NCBI GenBank assembly: GCA_016720075.1
Contig: JADJXW010000001.1
Span: 124,001 to 188,000, forward strand
Origin: Pseudomonadota bacterium
GTDB lineage: Bacteria; Pseudomonadota; Gammaproteobacteria; Steroidobacterales; Steroidobacteraceae
Reading direction: 5' to 3'
DNA length: 64,000 nucleotides
The position numbers and the translations under genes are program-made. Numbering within the stretch: position 1 is the first letter of the stretch; each line of letters begins with the position of its first letter. Positions 1-9,647 of this stretch are shown here, one piece after another. The notes under the pieces are model-generated. The model worked only from the letters and a program-made list of their open reading frames with translations, searched no databases and was not told the origin of the DNA.

Positions 1-1
1 C

Positions 2-704
2 TATCGCGCGCCACACCACACCGCCTCGGCGCATGCCATCGTCGGCGGAGGCGTGGCGGTGCGGCCGGGCGAGGTCAGCCTTGCGCACCGCGGCGTGCTG
101 TTCCTCGACGAGCTGCCCGAGTTCGACCGCGACGCGCTCGAGGCGCTGCGCGAGCCGCTGGAATCGGGCCTGGTGAGCGTCGTGCGCCAACCAGCGCGCG
201 CAGTACCCGGCGCGCTTTCAGCTGGTGGCGGCGATGAACCCCTGTCCCTGTGGCCGCGCCGGACAGGTGCGGCCACGCTGCGAGTGCCCGGCGCCGAAAG
301 TGCAGCACTACCGCGCGCGAATATCAGGGCCGCTGCTCGATCGCATCGACCTGCAGCTCACGCTGCCGGTGGTCGAGGCGCAGGCGATCGACGATGCAGC
401 CCCGGCGCCCGAGGCGCTGACCACGGCGCAGGCACGGGAGCTTGTCTGCGCGGCGCGTGCGCGCCAGCAGCAGCGGCAGGGCTGCTGCAATGCGCGGCTC
501 GGGCCCGCCGAAACGCTGCAGCACTGCCGGGCCGAACCCGCCGGCATGCAGCTGCTGCGCCTGGCCGTGGAAAAGCAGGGCCATTCGGCACGCGCCCAGC
601 ACCGCATCCTGCGCGTGGCGCGCAGCATCGCGGATCTGGACTCGCGCGACGCGGTCATCGCCAACGACGTGGCCGAGGCGCTGGCGATGCGGTGGGAGCG
701 GTGA
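2..704 (+). pseudogene. comM: ComM/YifB Mg-chelatase-like ATPase, 3' part, frameshifted
   Basis: This is the C-terminal half of a ComM (YifB) AAA+ ATPase, the branch-migration helicase that supports natural transformation; its start lies before the window. Visible are the Walker B region (GVLFLDELPEF), the conserved FQLVAAMNPCPCG segment with the CPCG zinc-type cysteines, SGPLLDRIDL, and the C-terminal Mg_chelatase_C helices ending in AEALAMRW. The first part reads in frame 2 and the rest in frame 3. Restoring one base near 188 (after SVVR) rejoins them as the expected A-N-Q-R-A-Q-Y-P. Identity is secure. Whether the lesion is biological or an assembly error cannot be told here, but the wider pattern favours an error. 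Confidence 0.9.
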
Positions 705-745
705 TTGCGTTTTGTGATTCGGACAAAAATGTCCGATACTCTCGC

Positions 746-956
746 TTGAAAGGGCGGGATTTCGTATCGAAAGTGCTGCAGCTCGCCAGAGCCAGGGGCC
801 TGCCGGCGCGTCGATGAGAAGCGCGGCAAGGGCGGTCACATCACGCTCTACTATGGGGACTGGCTTACCGTGGTTCGAAATCGCAAAGACGACCTGAGAA
901 CAGGAACCCTGCACGCCATGTGCAGGCAGCTGGGTATTCGCCGGGACGACCTGTGA
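746..956 (+). pseudogene. hicA: HicA-type mRNA interferase toxin, frameshifted
   Basis: The reading frame resembles the small HicA/YcfA toxins, double-stranded-RNA-binding-like ribonucleases that cleave mRNA. It opens with LKGRDFVSKVLQLARARG and, after a one-base slip near 808, continues with a GKGGHITLYYG core carrying the family's G-H dyad, then GTLHAMCRQLGI. The likely start is TTG at 746, because the nearby ATG at 729 is in another frame and stops at once. The gene ends 17 bases before the hicB start, as expected for a toxin-antitoxin operon. As written, the toxin stops after about 23 residues, so it is either inactivated or mis-sequenced. Confidence 0.75.
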
Positions 957-973
957 GGCGATTCTCCTACTCC

Positions 974-1381
974 ATGAGATTCAGCGTTGATCGCCTGCGC
1001 GGGGGCTGCACCGTTACCTGCCGCGATCTGCCGGAAGCCATTACTGAAGGTGAAACGCTCGATGAGGCACTTGCTGAAGCGGCCGATGCGCTGGAGGAAG
1101 CAATTGCCGGACGCATGGATGATGATCGCGAAATTCCTTCGCCCTCCGCTCCCAGGCGCGGCGAGCGGCTGGTCAGCGTTCCCCCCTCGATGGCCCTGAA
1201 AGCTGCGGTATATCTTGCAGTGCGCGAGGCGGGAATCAGCAATTCGGAGCTGGCGCGTCGCATGCGTCTGGACGAAAAGGAAGCGCGCCGGATACTGGAT
1301 CCTCATCACCCAACCAAGCTGCCCAGGATTGAAGAAGCGCTTGCCGTGATGGGACGAAGAGTGGAAATGTCGCTGGCTTGA
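974..1381 (+). CDS. hicB: HicB-family antitoxin with C-terminal DNA-binding domain
   Basis: A 135-residue HicB-type antitoxin that should neutralise the HicA-like product encoded just upstream and repress the operon. Residues 1-50 match the degenerate RNase-H-like HicB fold (FSVDRL, VTCRDLPEAITEGETLDEALAEAADALEEAI). The last 60 residues are helical and resemble a helix-turn-helix (AVREAGISNSELARRMRLDEKEARRIL). ATG 974 is preferred over an upstream in-frame ATG at 920, which would overlap hicA by 37 bases and add 18 residues outside the domain. The stop overlaps the region before the YciI gene, which has its own ribosome binding site. Confidence 0.82.
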   Translation: MRFSVDRLRGGCTVTCRDLPEAITEGETLDEALAEAADALEEAIAGRMDDDREIPSPSAPRRGERLVSVPPSMALKAAVYLAVREAGISNSELARRMRLDEKEARRILDPHHPTKLPRIEEALAVMGRRVEMSLA

Positions 1382-1404
1382 CGAGTTGTCACAGGAAGGT
1401 CGAC

Positions 1405-1860
1405 ATGAAGCGGATCTGGTGCGCTCTATGGATGCTGGCGGCCTGGCCGGCGATCACCGCCGAGCCCGCGTACGACGCCGCGCTAGCCACGAAGCTCAGG
1501 GCCGATGACATCGGCATGCGCATGTACGTGATGGCGTTGCTGACAGCAGGCCCCAACCGCAACCCGCCACCGGAAGAGGCGCGCGCGCTGCAGGCGGCGC
1601 CCATGGCGAACATCAATCGCCTGGCGGCCGAGGGCAAGCTGGTGCTGGCGGGGCCCTTTGGTGATGACGGCGTGCTGCGTGGCATCTATATCTTCGACGT
1701 GGCCACGGTGGCCGAGGCCGAGGCGCTCACGCGCACAGATCCGGCGGTGCAGGCGGGGCAGCTCGCGATGGAGCTGCACCCGTGGTACGGATCAGCGGCG
1801 CTGATGATGGTCGGTGAGGTGCACGCGAAGATCCAGAAGCCCGACGGGCGAGCGCAATAG
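1405..1860 (+). CDS. Secreted YciI-family protein
   Basis: A 151-residue protein with a cleavable signal peptide (MKRIWCALWMLAAWPAITA) followed by a YciI-like dimeric alpha/beta barrel domain. The family pattern shows in LAGPFGDDGVLRGIYIFDV, the DPAVQAGQL segment and the C-terminal HPWYG. YciI proteins are related to muconolactone isomerase folds and mostly lack a proven reaction; export to the periplasm is a less common variant. ATG 1405 follows an AGGAAG ribosome binding site, and upstream in-frame codons would spoil the signal peptide. It probably forms its own unit after hicB. Substrate unknown. Confidence 0.75.
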   Translation: MKRIWCALWMLAAWPAITAEPAYDAALATKLRADDIGMRMYVMALLTAGPNRNPPPEEARALQAAPMANINRLAAEGKLVLAGPFGDDGVLRGIYIFDVATVAEAEALTRTDPAVQAGQLAMELHPWYGSAALMMVGEVHAKIQKPDGRAQ

Positions 1861-1893
1861 CAGCCCGTCGCTGCTACCACGCTCCGGGTTGAT

Positions 1894-2402
1894 CTACAGC
1901 GCCACCATGTGGTCGACGGCCTGCTCGATCAGGTCGTCCGATAGGTCGGTGCGGCCACCCTTGGGAGGCATCACGCCGGCCTGGCCACTGAAGCCCTTGA
2001 TGGCGTGGTCGTAAAGCATGGCCTTGCCCTTGGCCACTCGCGGTGCCCACACCGCCGCATCTCCGGCTTAGGCGCCGGCCAGGCCCGCGCCATGGCAGGC
2101 CTTGCAGGCGCCTTCACAGACCTCGGTGCCGTCTTTACAGGTGACCGCGACCACCGCGCCACCGGCCGTGCTGCCGGGAGCGATGGTCAGCGCGGCGTTA
2201 TCCTGTCCGGCCACGGCCACGCGGGCCGGGATCGCAGTGCGGATGCCACGCTCTGCTGATGCATGGGCTCTTCCAGAACAGCCACATTCTGGTTGTTCTT
2301 GCCCACATGGCGGGCCAGTGCGAACACCAGCAGGGCGAAGGTGACCAGCAGTCCGAGTACGACGCTGAATACGTTAAAGAACTGAGAGTCGTGCTTGCTC
2401 AC
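1894..2402 (-). pseudogene. Membrane-anchored class I cytochrome c (c5-like), two frameshifts
   Basis: The segments join into a roughly 165-residue c-type cytochrome. It has an N-terminal transmembrane anchor (FFNVFSVVLGLLVTFALLVF), a periplasmic linker, a heme-binding CKACH, and a C-terminal half with VMPPKGGRTDLSD giving the methionine ligand. It should carry electrons at the periplasmic face of the inner membrane. The start is GTG 2402. One-base slips near 2245 (after EEPMHQQ) and 2055 (an in-frame TAA just after GAGLAGA) break it. Both repairs restore family-like sequence, so sequencing error is a good alternative to real decay. Confidence 0.75.
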
Positions 2403-2592
2403 GTAGGGTCCAGCCAGGAAAGGGAATTCAGCCCGGAATTATAGCCGTAACCGCGCGCCTGGCGGGCCTCAAGGGTTGCCATTCCCGCAAACGCAAACTG
2501 GGCGCATCCGCACCCCGAAGGTGGGAGCTTCAATCTGGTTGTTCCACCAACCCGTTTATGGAACGATCTCCGGGGTTAGGATCAAACGCGAC

Positions 2593-4851
2593 ATGAGCAA
2601 CCAGAACCCGCCTGCCGGGTCGAATCCTCCCCGGCACCCTGACGTTCCTCCTCGGGCTTGCCGGCAGCGCCGCGACCCTGGGGCAGGCTGCCCCGGCTCC
2701 CGCAACCCGAACCACACGGTTCGGTTCCTGCAGGAATACTGCACGGAATGCCACAACGCCACCGACTGGGCGGGCGGCATTGCCACCGACACGCTGGGCG
2801 AGGCCGATGTCCCCAGGACACCGCGCTGTAGGAAACCACCGTGACCAAGCTGCGCGGCCACCTGATGCCGCCGCCGGGCAGCAAGCAGCCCAGGCGGCCC
2901 GAAAACGATGCGCTGGTGGTGGCTCGCCGGGAAACCAGCCTCGACCCGCAAGCAAGGAAACTCCGCGAGCCGGCCATGGCGGACGCGCGGCGCTGAACTG
3001 CACCGAACACGCCAACGCGGGGTGCGCTCGCTTCGCTCGGCATCCTGAGATCAAGGTGGATGACCTTGCCGCAAGAGATCGAGATGGACGGCTTCGACAA
3101 CATCGCCGCCGCGCTCACGGTTTCCCTGGTTCCTCGACCAGTACATCGGCGCCGCACGCTTCATCGCGAAGCGGGCCGTCGTGCAGTTCGAAAGGCCAAG
3201 CTGTTTTCGGGCGCTTTATCTCTGCCGCAGATGGGCGAGACGGACCAACATGCCGCTGGGCAGCCGCGGCGGTTTTCCGGTCAGCACTTCTTCCCGGTGG
3301 ACGGTGAATATCGGCTGAGCATCTCGACGACCTCACCGGTGGCCTCCTACACACCAACGCCGCCATGTGCAAGCAGACGGTGGTCGTGTTCGTCGACGGC
3401 CGCGAGATCTTTCGTTCCACCGTGGGTGGCAGGAAGACCTCGGCATCGCCGACCCGCGAGGCCGCCGACGGCCGCGCGAAGATCGCCGCGCGTTTCGCGA
3501 ACATTCCGTTCCCGCACACCTCAGGTGGCCAGCACGAGAACACGGTCACCGTCAGCAGCGCTCAGAGCGTTACGCTGTCGGATGGAAACTCATCGGCGGC
3601 GGTCTCCGGTGGGTTTGGCGCCGCCTCCGGGTGGCGGTCCGCGCTTCCACCGCTGGTGTTGAAGTGGCCGGTCCCTTCGGCGAAACCGCCATCGGTTCGT
3701 CCCCCCACGCGCGACCGCATCTTCGTCTGCGTGCCCAAGGCGGCCGCCGAAGAACGCGCCTGTGCCGAGAAAATCGCCACCCAGCTCGCCGCTAAGGCCT
3801 ATCGCCCGACCGGTGAACGCCACCGACATGGGCAAGTTGATGTCGTTCTACGAATCAGGTCGCCGGGAAATCGGTGATTTCCGACGGCGGCGTTACAGGA
3901 ACTGGTGTCTGGGCGTGCTGTCGAGCCCCGACTTCCTCTATCGCATCATCCCGCAACGCGGCGAAGGTGCACTCACCGCAGCAACTCACCGCTCCGAGCT
4001 CGCCTCGCGCTTGTCGTTCTTCGTGTGGACGATTCGCCCGACGACGAGAGCTGCAGGCGGCGATCAGCGGCAAGCTGATGGAGCGGGTCGAATACTCGCG
4101 GCAGGTCGATCGCGTGCTGGCCGACAAGCGCGCCGCCGCGCTGGTCACGGGCTGGGCAATGCGCTGGCTCAACGTCGATGACCTGAAGGCCGTCGATCCG
4201 GATCCGCGGCTGTTCCGCGCTTCAAGCGCTGCGCCGGATTTCTCCACCGAGCTGCGGCTGTTCCTCGGCGATGTGCTGCTCAGCAACAAGAGCGTGCTCG
4301 AGCCACTGTCGGCGAACTACACCTATCTCAATGAGCGCATGGCGAATCTCTACGACGTGAAGGGCGTGCTGGGATCGCAGTTCCGCCGCGTCGAGCTGGC
4401 CAATCCCGCACGCCGGGGCCTGCTGGGCAAGAGCGGCGTGCTGCTGCGTACCTCTTATGGCGATCGAACCTCGCCGGTGCTGCGTGGCGCGTGGGTGCTG
4501 TGATCGGCGCGTGGCGCACGAAGGACACCGGCCTGCCGGTGAACGCCTCGACCACGATTGCCGGTGGTACCTACGTGGATGGCGTCGTGCAGATGAACGA
4601 CTACATCCTGTCGCGTCCCGACCAGTTCGTGCAGACCATCACCGGGCGGCTGCTGATGTATGCCACCGGTCGCGAGGTGGAGGCCGACGACATGCCGCAA
4701 GGTGCGGGCCATCGTGCGCGAGTCGGCGAAGAACAACTACCGCTTCTTCGACATCGTGCGCGCGGTGACGATGTCCGACGCGTTCCGCATGCAGGCCCCG
4801 CCGCACGAGAAGGCGCCGGCCATCAAGACCACCGTGGCCTCGGCCAACTGA
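2593..4851 (+). pseudogene. PSD-type DUF1592/DUF1588/DUF1585 cytochrome protein, multiply broken
   Basis: Remnant of a large secreted cytochrome of the planctomycete-type PSD series. In order can be read a CTECH heme site, the GHLMPPPGSKQP segment, a DUF1587-like piece (LNCTEHANA, then GFDNIAAALTVS), a DUF1592 piece (LASRLSFFVW), DUF1588 (NYTYLNERMANLY, RRGLLGKSGVLLRTSYGDRTSPVLRGAW) and DUF1585 (IAGGTYVDG to MSDAFRMQAPP). At least six frame changes are needed. The section between DUF1588 and DUF1585, which normally holds a second C-x-x-C-H, is missing at about 4498. Such genes usually pair with DUF1552, as here. No intact product can be made from this sequence. Confidence 0.8.
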
Positions 4852-4871
4852 AAGTTCCAGGGGAAAACACC

Positions 4872-6223
4872 ATGTTCCTGACCAAGAAGCATCTTTCCCG
4901 CCGGACCACGCTCAAGGGCCTGGGCATCTCGATGGGCCTGCCGCTGCTCGACGCGATGATTCCGGCGGCCACCGCGCTGGCCGCGACGGCCGCGGTGCCG
5001 AAGCCGCGCGTCGGCTTCTTCTATATCCCGCACGGCATGATCATGGACAACACGCCGTACGGAAAGGAAGTGGATGCCTGGACGCCCTCGGGCTCGGGCG
5101 CCAACTTCACGCTGAACAAGATCATGAAGCCGATGGAGAAGTACAAGCACCAGCTCACTTCCATCGCCAACCTCGAGAACATGGCGAGCGCGGGTTCCGT
5201 GCACACGCTGAACCCGGCCACGTGGCTGTCGGCTGTGCGGCCCGATGGCAGCCAGCCCGGCGCGCACATGTCGACCACGCTCGACCAGGTGATCGCCGCG
5301 AAGGTGGGCCAGGAAACCGCGCTGCCGTCGCTGGAGCTGGCCGCCGAGACCACCATCCAGTCCGCGGCCTGCGGCGGCGGGGCGGGCGCCTGCTACTACA
5401 GCACCACGCTGTCGTTCCGCAACGACCACACGCCACTGCCGATGGAGTTCAACCCGCGCAAGGTGTTCCTGCAGCTGTTTGGCGAGGGCGACACCGACGT
5501 CGAGCGCCAGCTCATCTCGCGCCAGACCACCAGCATCCTCGACCTGATCACCGATCGCACCAACGCGCTGAAGGCGCAGCTGGGCACGCAGGATCAGCGC
5601 GTGATGGACAACTACCTGGAAACGGTGCGCGAGATCGAGCACCGGCTCGAGAAGGCCAAGGCGCGCGACCTGTCGAAGATCAAGCTGCCCGAGGCGCCGG
5701 TGGGCGAGCTCGACAACTTCGACCAGCAGGTGGGCATGATGTTCGACCTGGTCGCGCTGGCCTACCAGGCCAATCTCACGCGCGTGGCGTCCTACATCAT
5801 GGTGGCCGAAGGCACCAACCGCACCTACAACTTCATCAACGTGCCGGATTCCTTCCATCCGCTGTCGCACCATGCCAACGACCGCGAGCGGCTGCGCAAG
5901 CTGACGCTGGTGCAGACCTGGCACATGGAGCAGTTCGCGAAGTTCGTCGACAAGATGGCCAATACGCCCGATGGCGATGGCTCGCTGCTCGATCACTCGC
6001 TGTTCAGTGTACGGCTCCGAACATGAGCAACAGCGACCGGCACAACAACTATCCGCTGCCGCTGATCCTCGTGGGTGGCGCCAACGGCCAGCACAAGGGC
6101 GGCAAGCATGTGATGCCGGCGGAGAAAACGCCCATCGCCAACCTGCACCTGACGGTGCTCAACAAGCTCGGCATACCGCAGGAAAAATTCGGCGACAGCA
6201 CGGGCCTCGTCGCGGGAGTGTGA
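4872..6223 (+). pseudogene. DUF1552 Tat-exported protein, one frame disruption
   Basis: A roughly 450-residue DUF1552 protein, the usual partner of DUF1592 proteins; function unproven, thought to act in the periplasm. It starts at ATG 4872 after an AGGGG site and opens with a twin-arginine signal (SRRTTLKGLGISMGLPLLDAM). Long family-like stretches follow, including GFFYIPHGMIMDN, TLNPATWLS and VAEGTNRTYNF. Near 6005-6020 the frame breaks just where the family has L-Y-G-S-x-M-S-N-S, then resumes in another frame as MSNSDRHNNYPLPLILVGG through to the stop at 6223. The rest is clean, so a small indel or assembly error near 6010 is likely. Confidence 0.82.
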
Positions 6224-6228
6224 TTCTC

Positions 6229-7173
6229 ATGTCGGAGCTGATCTCAAGCCGGCGCAACGTGCTCAAGTCCGCCTTGGGCCTTGCCGCCGCCGCAACACTG
6301 CCGGCCGGCGCCTTCGCCAAGGGTTCATCCAAAGCCGCCGTCACCGCCACCGCGCTCAACGACCGGCTGCTGCTGGTCAGCGGGCTGGGTGGCAACGTGC
6401 TGGCGCTGCGCAGCGATGAAGGGCTGCTGCTGGTGGATACGGGCGCCACGGGCGCCACGTCGAAGCTGCAGTCGGAGCTCAAGAAGTTCGCCCGCGGCGC
6501 GAAGGTGACCACCGTCATCAACACGCACTGGCACACAGACCACACCGGCGGCAACGATGTGTTCGCCAAGGGTGGCGCGAAGATCATCTCGCACGCCAAG
6601 GCCGCGCAGCGCATGGCCATCGACCAGTACATTCCCTGGGAAGATCGCTATCTCAAGGCGCGCGCCAGGCCGGCCGTGCCCACCGAGGTGTTCTACCTGG
6701 GCAAGAAGGAACTGAAGTTCGGCGGCGAGACCATCGAATACGGCTACCTGCAGCAGCCGCACACCGACGGCGACATCTACGTGCACCTGCGCGATTCAAA
6801 CGTGCTGGTGGTGGGCGATGCGGTGTCGCCGCAGGCCGATCCGCTCATCTGCTGGTATGAAGGCGGCTGGGTCGGTGGACGCGTGGATTCGCAGGCGAAG
6901 CTGCTGGCGATGGGCAATGCCGAAACGCGCATCGTGGCGGGCACCGCGGGCGTCATCTCGAAGGCCGAGGTCAAGACCGAGCGCGATGCGCTCGAGAAGG
7001 TGTTCGAGCGCATGTCCGATGCGATGCGCAAGGGTTTCACCACCGAGGACATGCAGAAGGCGAAGCTGCTGGATGGCCTCACGCGCACCTGGGCCGACCC
7101 CGACAAATTCATCTACGACGCCCACAAGAGCATGTGGGCGCACTACAACAAACTGTCCCACACCATCGTGTAG
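6229..7173 (+). CDS. Tat-exported metallo-beta-lactamase-fold hydrolase
   Basis: A 314-residue metallo-beta-lactamase superfamily enzyme. A twin-arginine-like signal (SSRRNVLKSALGLAAA) is followed by the zinc-site motif THWHTDHTGG, a later histidine in QPHTDGD, and VVGDAVSP carrying the bridging aspartate. This layout fits quinoprotein-relay or B3-like hydrolases of unknown substrate. ATG 6229 lies six bases after the DUF1552 stop, so the two are probably co-transcribed. The ankyrin gene starts ten bases after its stop, extending the same operon. The reading frame is intact, unlike its neighbours. Confidence 0.85.
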   Translation: MSELISSRRNVLKSALGLAAAATLPAGAFAKGSSKAAVTATALNDRLLLVSGLGGNVLALRSDEGLLLVDTGATGATSKLQSELKKFARGAKVTTVINTHWHTDHTGGNDVFAKGGAKIISHAKAAQRMAIDQYIPWEDRYLKARARPAVPTEVFYLGKKELKFGGETIEYGYLQQPHTDGDIYVHLRDSNVLVVGDAVSPQADPLICWYEGGWVGGRVDSQAKLLAMGNAETRIVAGTAGVISKAEVKTERDALEKVFERMSDAMRKGFTTEDMQKAKLLDGLTRTWADPDKFIYDAHKSMWAHYNKLSHTIV

Positions 7174-7182
7174 GAACATGCG

Positions 7183-8734
7183 ATGAAATTCCGAAACAGA
7201 ACCCTGTATTCGCTGCTGCTGTGCGCCGGGCTGCTGCCCGGCCTGGCCGCTGCCGCCAGCCTCCCCGATGTCATGCGCAACTGCGACAGCCAATCTGCGC
7301 TGGCCGCCATCCGCGCCGGCGCCGACGTGAACGCGCAGCAGCCCGATGGCACCACGCCGCTGCTGTGGGCCGTGTACTGCGTCGACTACGACGCCGCCGC
7401 GGAGCTGCTGGCCCGGGGCGCGAAGCCCGATGTGCGCAATTCGCTGGGCGCGACGGCGCTGGCCGAGGCCGTGAACCTCGCGGACCAGAAGCTCGTCGGC
7501 CTGCTGCTGAAGGCCAAGGCTGATCCCAACCTGGGCACCGAAGAGGGCCAGACGCCGCTGATGCTGGCCGCCCGCACCGGCTCGCTGCCCATCGTCGAGA
7601 TGCTGGTGGATGCCGGCGCGAAGGTGAACGCGCGCGAGAAGACCCGAGACCAGACGCCTCTGATGTGGGCGATCGGCACCGGCAGCGCCGCGGTGGTCGA
7701 CTACCTGGTGAAGCACAAGGCCGAGGTGGATGTGCGCGCCGCAGTGAATGACTGGGGCAACCAGATCACCTCCGAGCCGCGCCGAGTACCGCCCGAGCGG
7801 TGGCCTTACGCCGCTGCTCTACGCCACGCGCTTCGGCTGCGTCGATTGCGTGAAGTCGCTGCTGAAGGGCGGCGCCGACATCAACCGCCCCACGCCCGAT
7901 GGCGTCACGCCGCTGATGAACGCGCTCGACAACCTGCAGTGGGATGTCGCCGCCTTCCTGCTCGACCAGGGCGCCAATCCGCACCTCACCGACTGGTGGG
8001 GACGCAATGCGCTGTACGTGGCCATCGACATGCGTTCGTTCAGCCCGCGCTTCGCGGCCGGTGCCGCGAACCTGGGCGCCGAAGGCAATGCGCCGCGCGA
8101 AGTGAAGGAAGCCCTCGACCTCGCGCGCCGCCTGCTCGACATGGGCGTGAACCCGAACGTGCAGCTCGTGATGCACCGCCCCGGTCGCGGTGGCAACCAG
8201 GGCCGCTTCACCGACGATCAGCTGACCACCGGCGCCACGCCGCTGCTGCGCGCGGCGCTCTCCCATGATCGCGAAGCCGTGGAGCTGCTGCTCTCGCGCG
8301 GCGCGCTCATCGACCTGCCCAATGTCATGGGTGTCACGCCGTTCATGGCGGCTACGGGCCTCGGGCTGTCGCCGCGCGACACGCGCGGCGCCTATGGCCC
8401 GGATGCGCAGGATCGCGCGCTGGCCGTGCTGCCGGTGCTGCTGAAGGCCGGCGCCGACGTCAATTCACGCGTCACCGATACCAGCAGTCGCACGGCGATC
8501 ATCGCGCGGCCCAGCTCGATGACCAACCGCCAGGGCCAGACGGCGCTGTTCGGCGCCATCAACTGGGGCTGGTCGCGCGTGGTGAAATACCTGCTCGACA
8601 ACGGTGCGCGCACCGACATCGTCGACGCCGCGGGCAAGACGATCCAGGACGCGATGAAGGGCGGCGCCGGTGGTCGCGACTTCCGCGCCGTGGATGAGAT
8701 CCCCACGCTGATTTCGCGCTCTGGCCAGTCCTGA
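7183..8734 (+). pseudogene. Secreted ankyrin-repeat protein, frameshifted
   Basis: Encodes a signal peptide (LYSLLLCAGLLPGLAAAASL) and about ten ankyrin repeats, recognisable by repeated G-x-T-P-L and A-x-V-N/D-x-R patterns (DGTTPLLWAV, EGQTPLMLAARTGSLPIVEML, DGVTPLMNAL, GVTPFMAA, QGQTALFGAI). A one-base slip near 7785 divides the repeats: the 5' part reads in frame 1 and the 3' part in frame 2, meeting at the R-x-A-E-Y-R-P-S-G-G-L repeat. Ankyrin proteins next to DUF1552 or PSD genes are common. They presumably mediate protein contacts in the periplasm. Joined length would be about 515 residues. Confidence 0.82.
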
Positions 8735-8735
8735 G

Positions 8736-8741
8736 TACACT
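8736..8741 (+). promoter_or_regulatory. Candidate -10 element (TACACT) for the asparaginase-domain gene
   Basis: TACACT lies eight bases before the ATG at 8750. Transcription would then begin at or next to the start codon, giving a leaderless mRNA, and no ribosome binding site is visible. The same hexamer or a close form precedes several other starts in this window. Inference from spacing only. Confidence 0.4.
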
Positions 8742-8749
8742 GCTGTGGC

Positions 8750-9246
8750 ATGAAGCCACAGCAGGGAATATCGGTACTCACCACCGGCGGCACGATCGAC
8801 AAGCAGTATTTCGACGCGCTCAGCCAGTACCAGATCACCGACACCATCGTGGCGCGCCTGCTCGAAGTGGCGCGCGTGAAGCTGCCTTTCGAGATCGTCG
8901 AGGTGCTGCGCAAGGACAGCCTGGAACTGGATGACCAGGACCGCGCCCGGCTCGTCGCCGCTGCGCGCGCTGCGCGCTACGATCGCATCGTCATCACGCA
9001 CGGCACCGACACCATGACCACCAGTGCCGCTGCGCTGGCCGCTGTGCCGGGCAGGACCATCGTGCTGGTAGGCGCGCTGACGCCCGCGCGCTTCGCCGAA
9101 AGCGACGCCTCGTTCAACCTCGGCATGGCCTTCGCCGCGGCGCAGATTGCGCCGCCGGGCGTCTACATCACGATGAACGGCACCGTGTTTCCGCGGAGCA
9201 GGTGGTCAAGGATCGCGAGCGCGGCGCGTTTGTGCCGCGATCCTGA
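8750..9246 (+). pseudogene. Asparaginase N-terminal-domain protein, frameshift near 3' end
   Basis: A short (about 165-residue) protein with only the N-terminal asparaginase domain. It shows the first catalytic motif TTGGTID near residue 12, the second motif ITHGTDTM near residue 84, and VLVGALTPARFAESDAS. Full-length asparaginases are about 330 residues, but single-domain versions are a known proteobacterial family, so the length is not itself truncation. A one-base loss near 9194 changes the last 20 codons; restoring it gives EQVVKDRERGAFVPRS and a stop at 9246. As written the frame would instead run on to 9262. Activity uncertain because the C-terminal domain is absent. Confidence 0.75.
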
Positions 9247-9258
9247 GCCGGCGCGAAG

Positions 9259-9645
9259 CTAGTTCGGGGGCGGCGCGCCGGGGCCGAGCGTGCGGCCATC
9301 CGGCACCTTCACCCTGACCAGGCTGCCGCCGGGATTGCCATTGCGCAGCGGATGCATCGTCAGCGTGACCTTGTCGCCCGGCTTCAGCGTCGAGGGCTTC
9401 CAGCCATTGCGCAGCATCATGCCGGGCGCGCCCGATTCGATGCTCCATTCTATTTCCGCGCCCTTGTCATCCTTGACCATGATCTGCAGCCACACATGCG
9501 GATTCGTGAACTGCACTTCCTTGATTACCGCCTCGACGGTGACGTCCTTGGCGAGGTCGAACATCGCGAAGGAGTGGTGCGCGCTCGCCGCCGAGCACGA
9601 AAGCCCCAGCACGGCTGCGGCGATGAACTTTGGTACGGATTTCAT
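9259..9645 (-). CDS. DUF6152 periplasmic protein
   Basis: A 128-residue secreted protein of the DUF6152 family. The signal peptide ends at CSAASA, followed by the characteristic HHSFAMFD and then EVQFTNPHVWLQ, typical of these small beta-rich domains. Function unknown; the mature N-terminal HH pair is suggestive of metal binding (inference). The ATG at 9645 is preferred to TTG 9651 because a GAGGGA site lies eight bases upstream. It is last in a minus-strand series with two tandem paralogues, whose nearest stop overlaps its leader, so the three are probably one operon. Confidence 0.8.
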   Translation of the reverse strand: MKSVPKFIAAAVLGLSCSAASAHHSFAMFDLAKDVTVEAVIKEVQFTNPHVWLQIMVKDDKGAEIEWSIESGAPGMMLRNGWKPSTLKPGDKVTLTMHPLRNGNPGGSLVRVKVPDGRTLGPGAPPPN

Positions 9646-9647
9646 TT

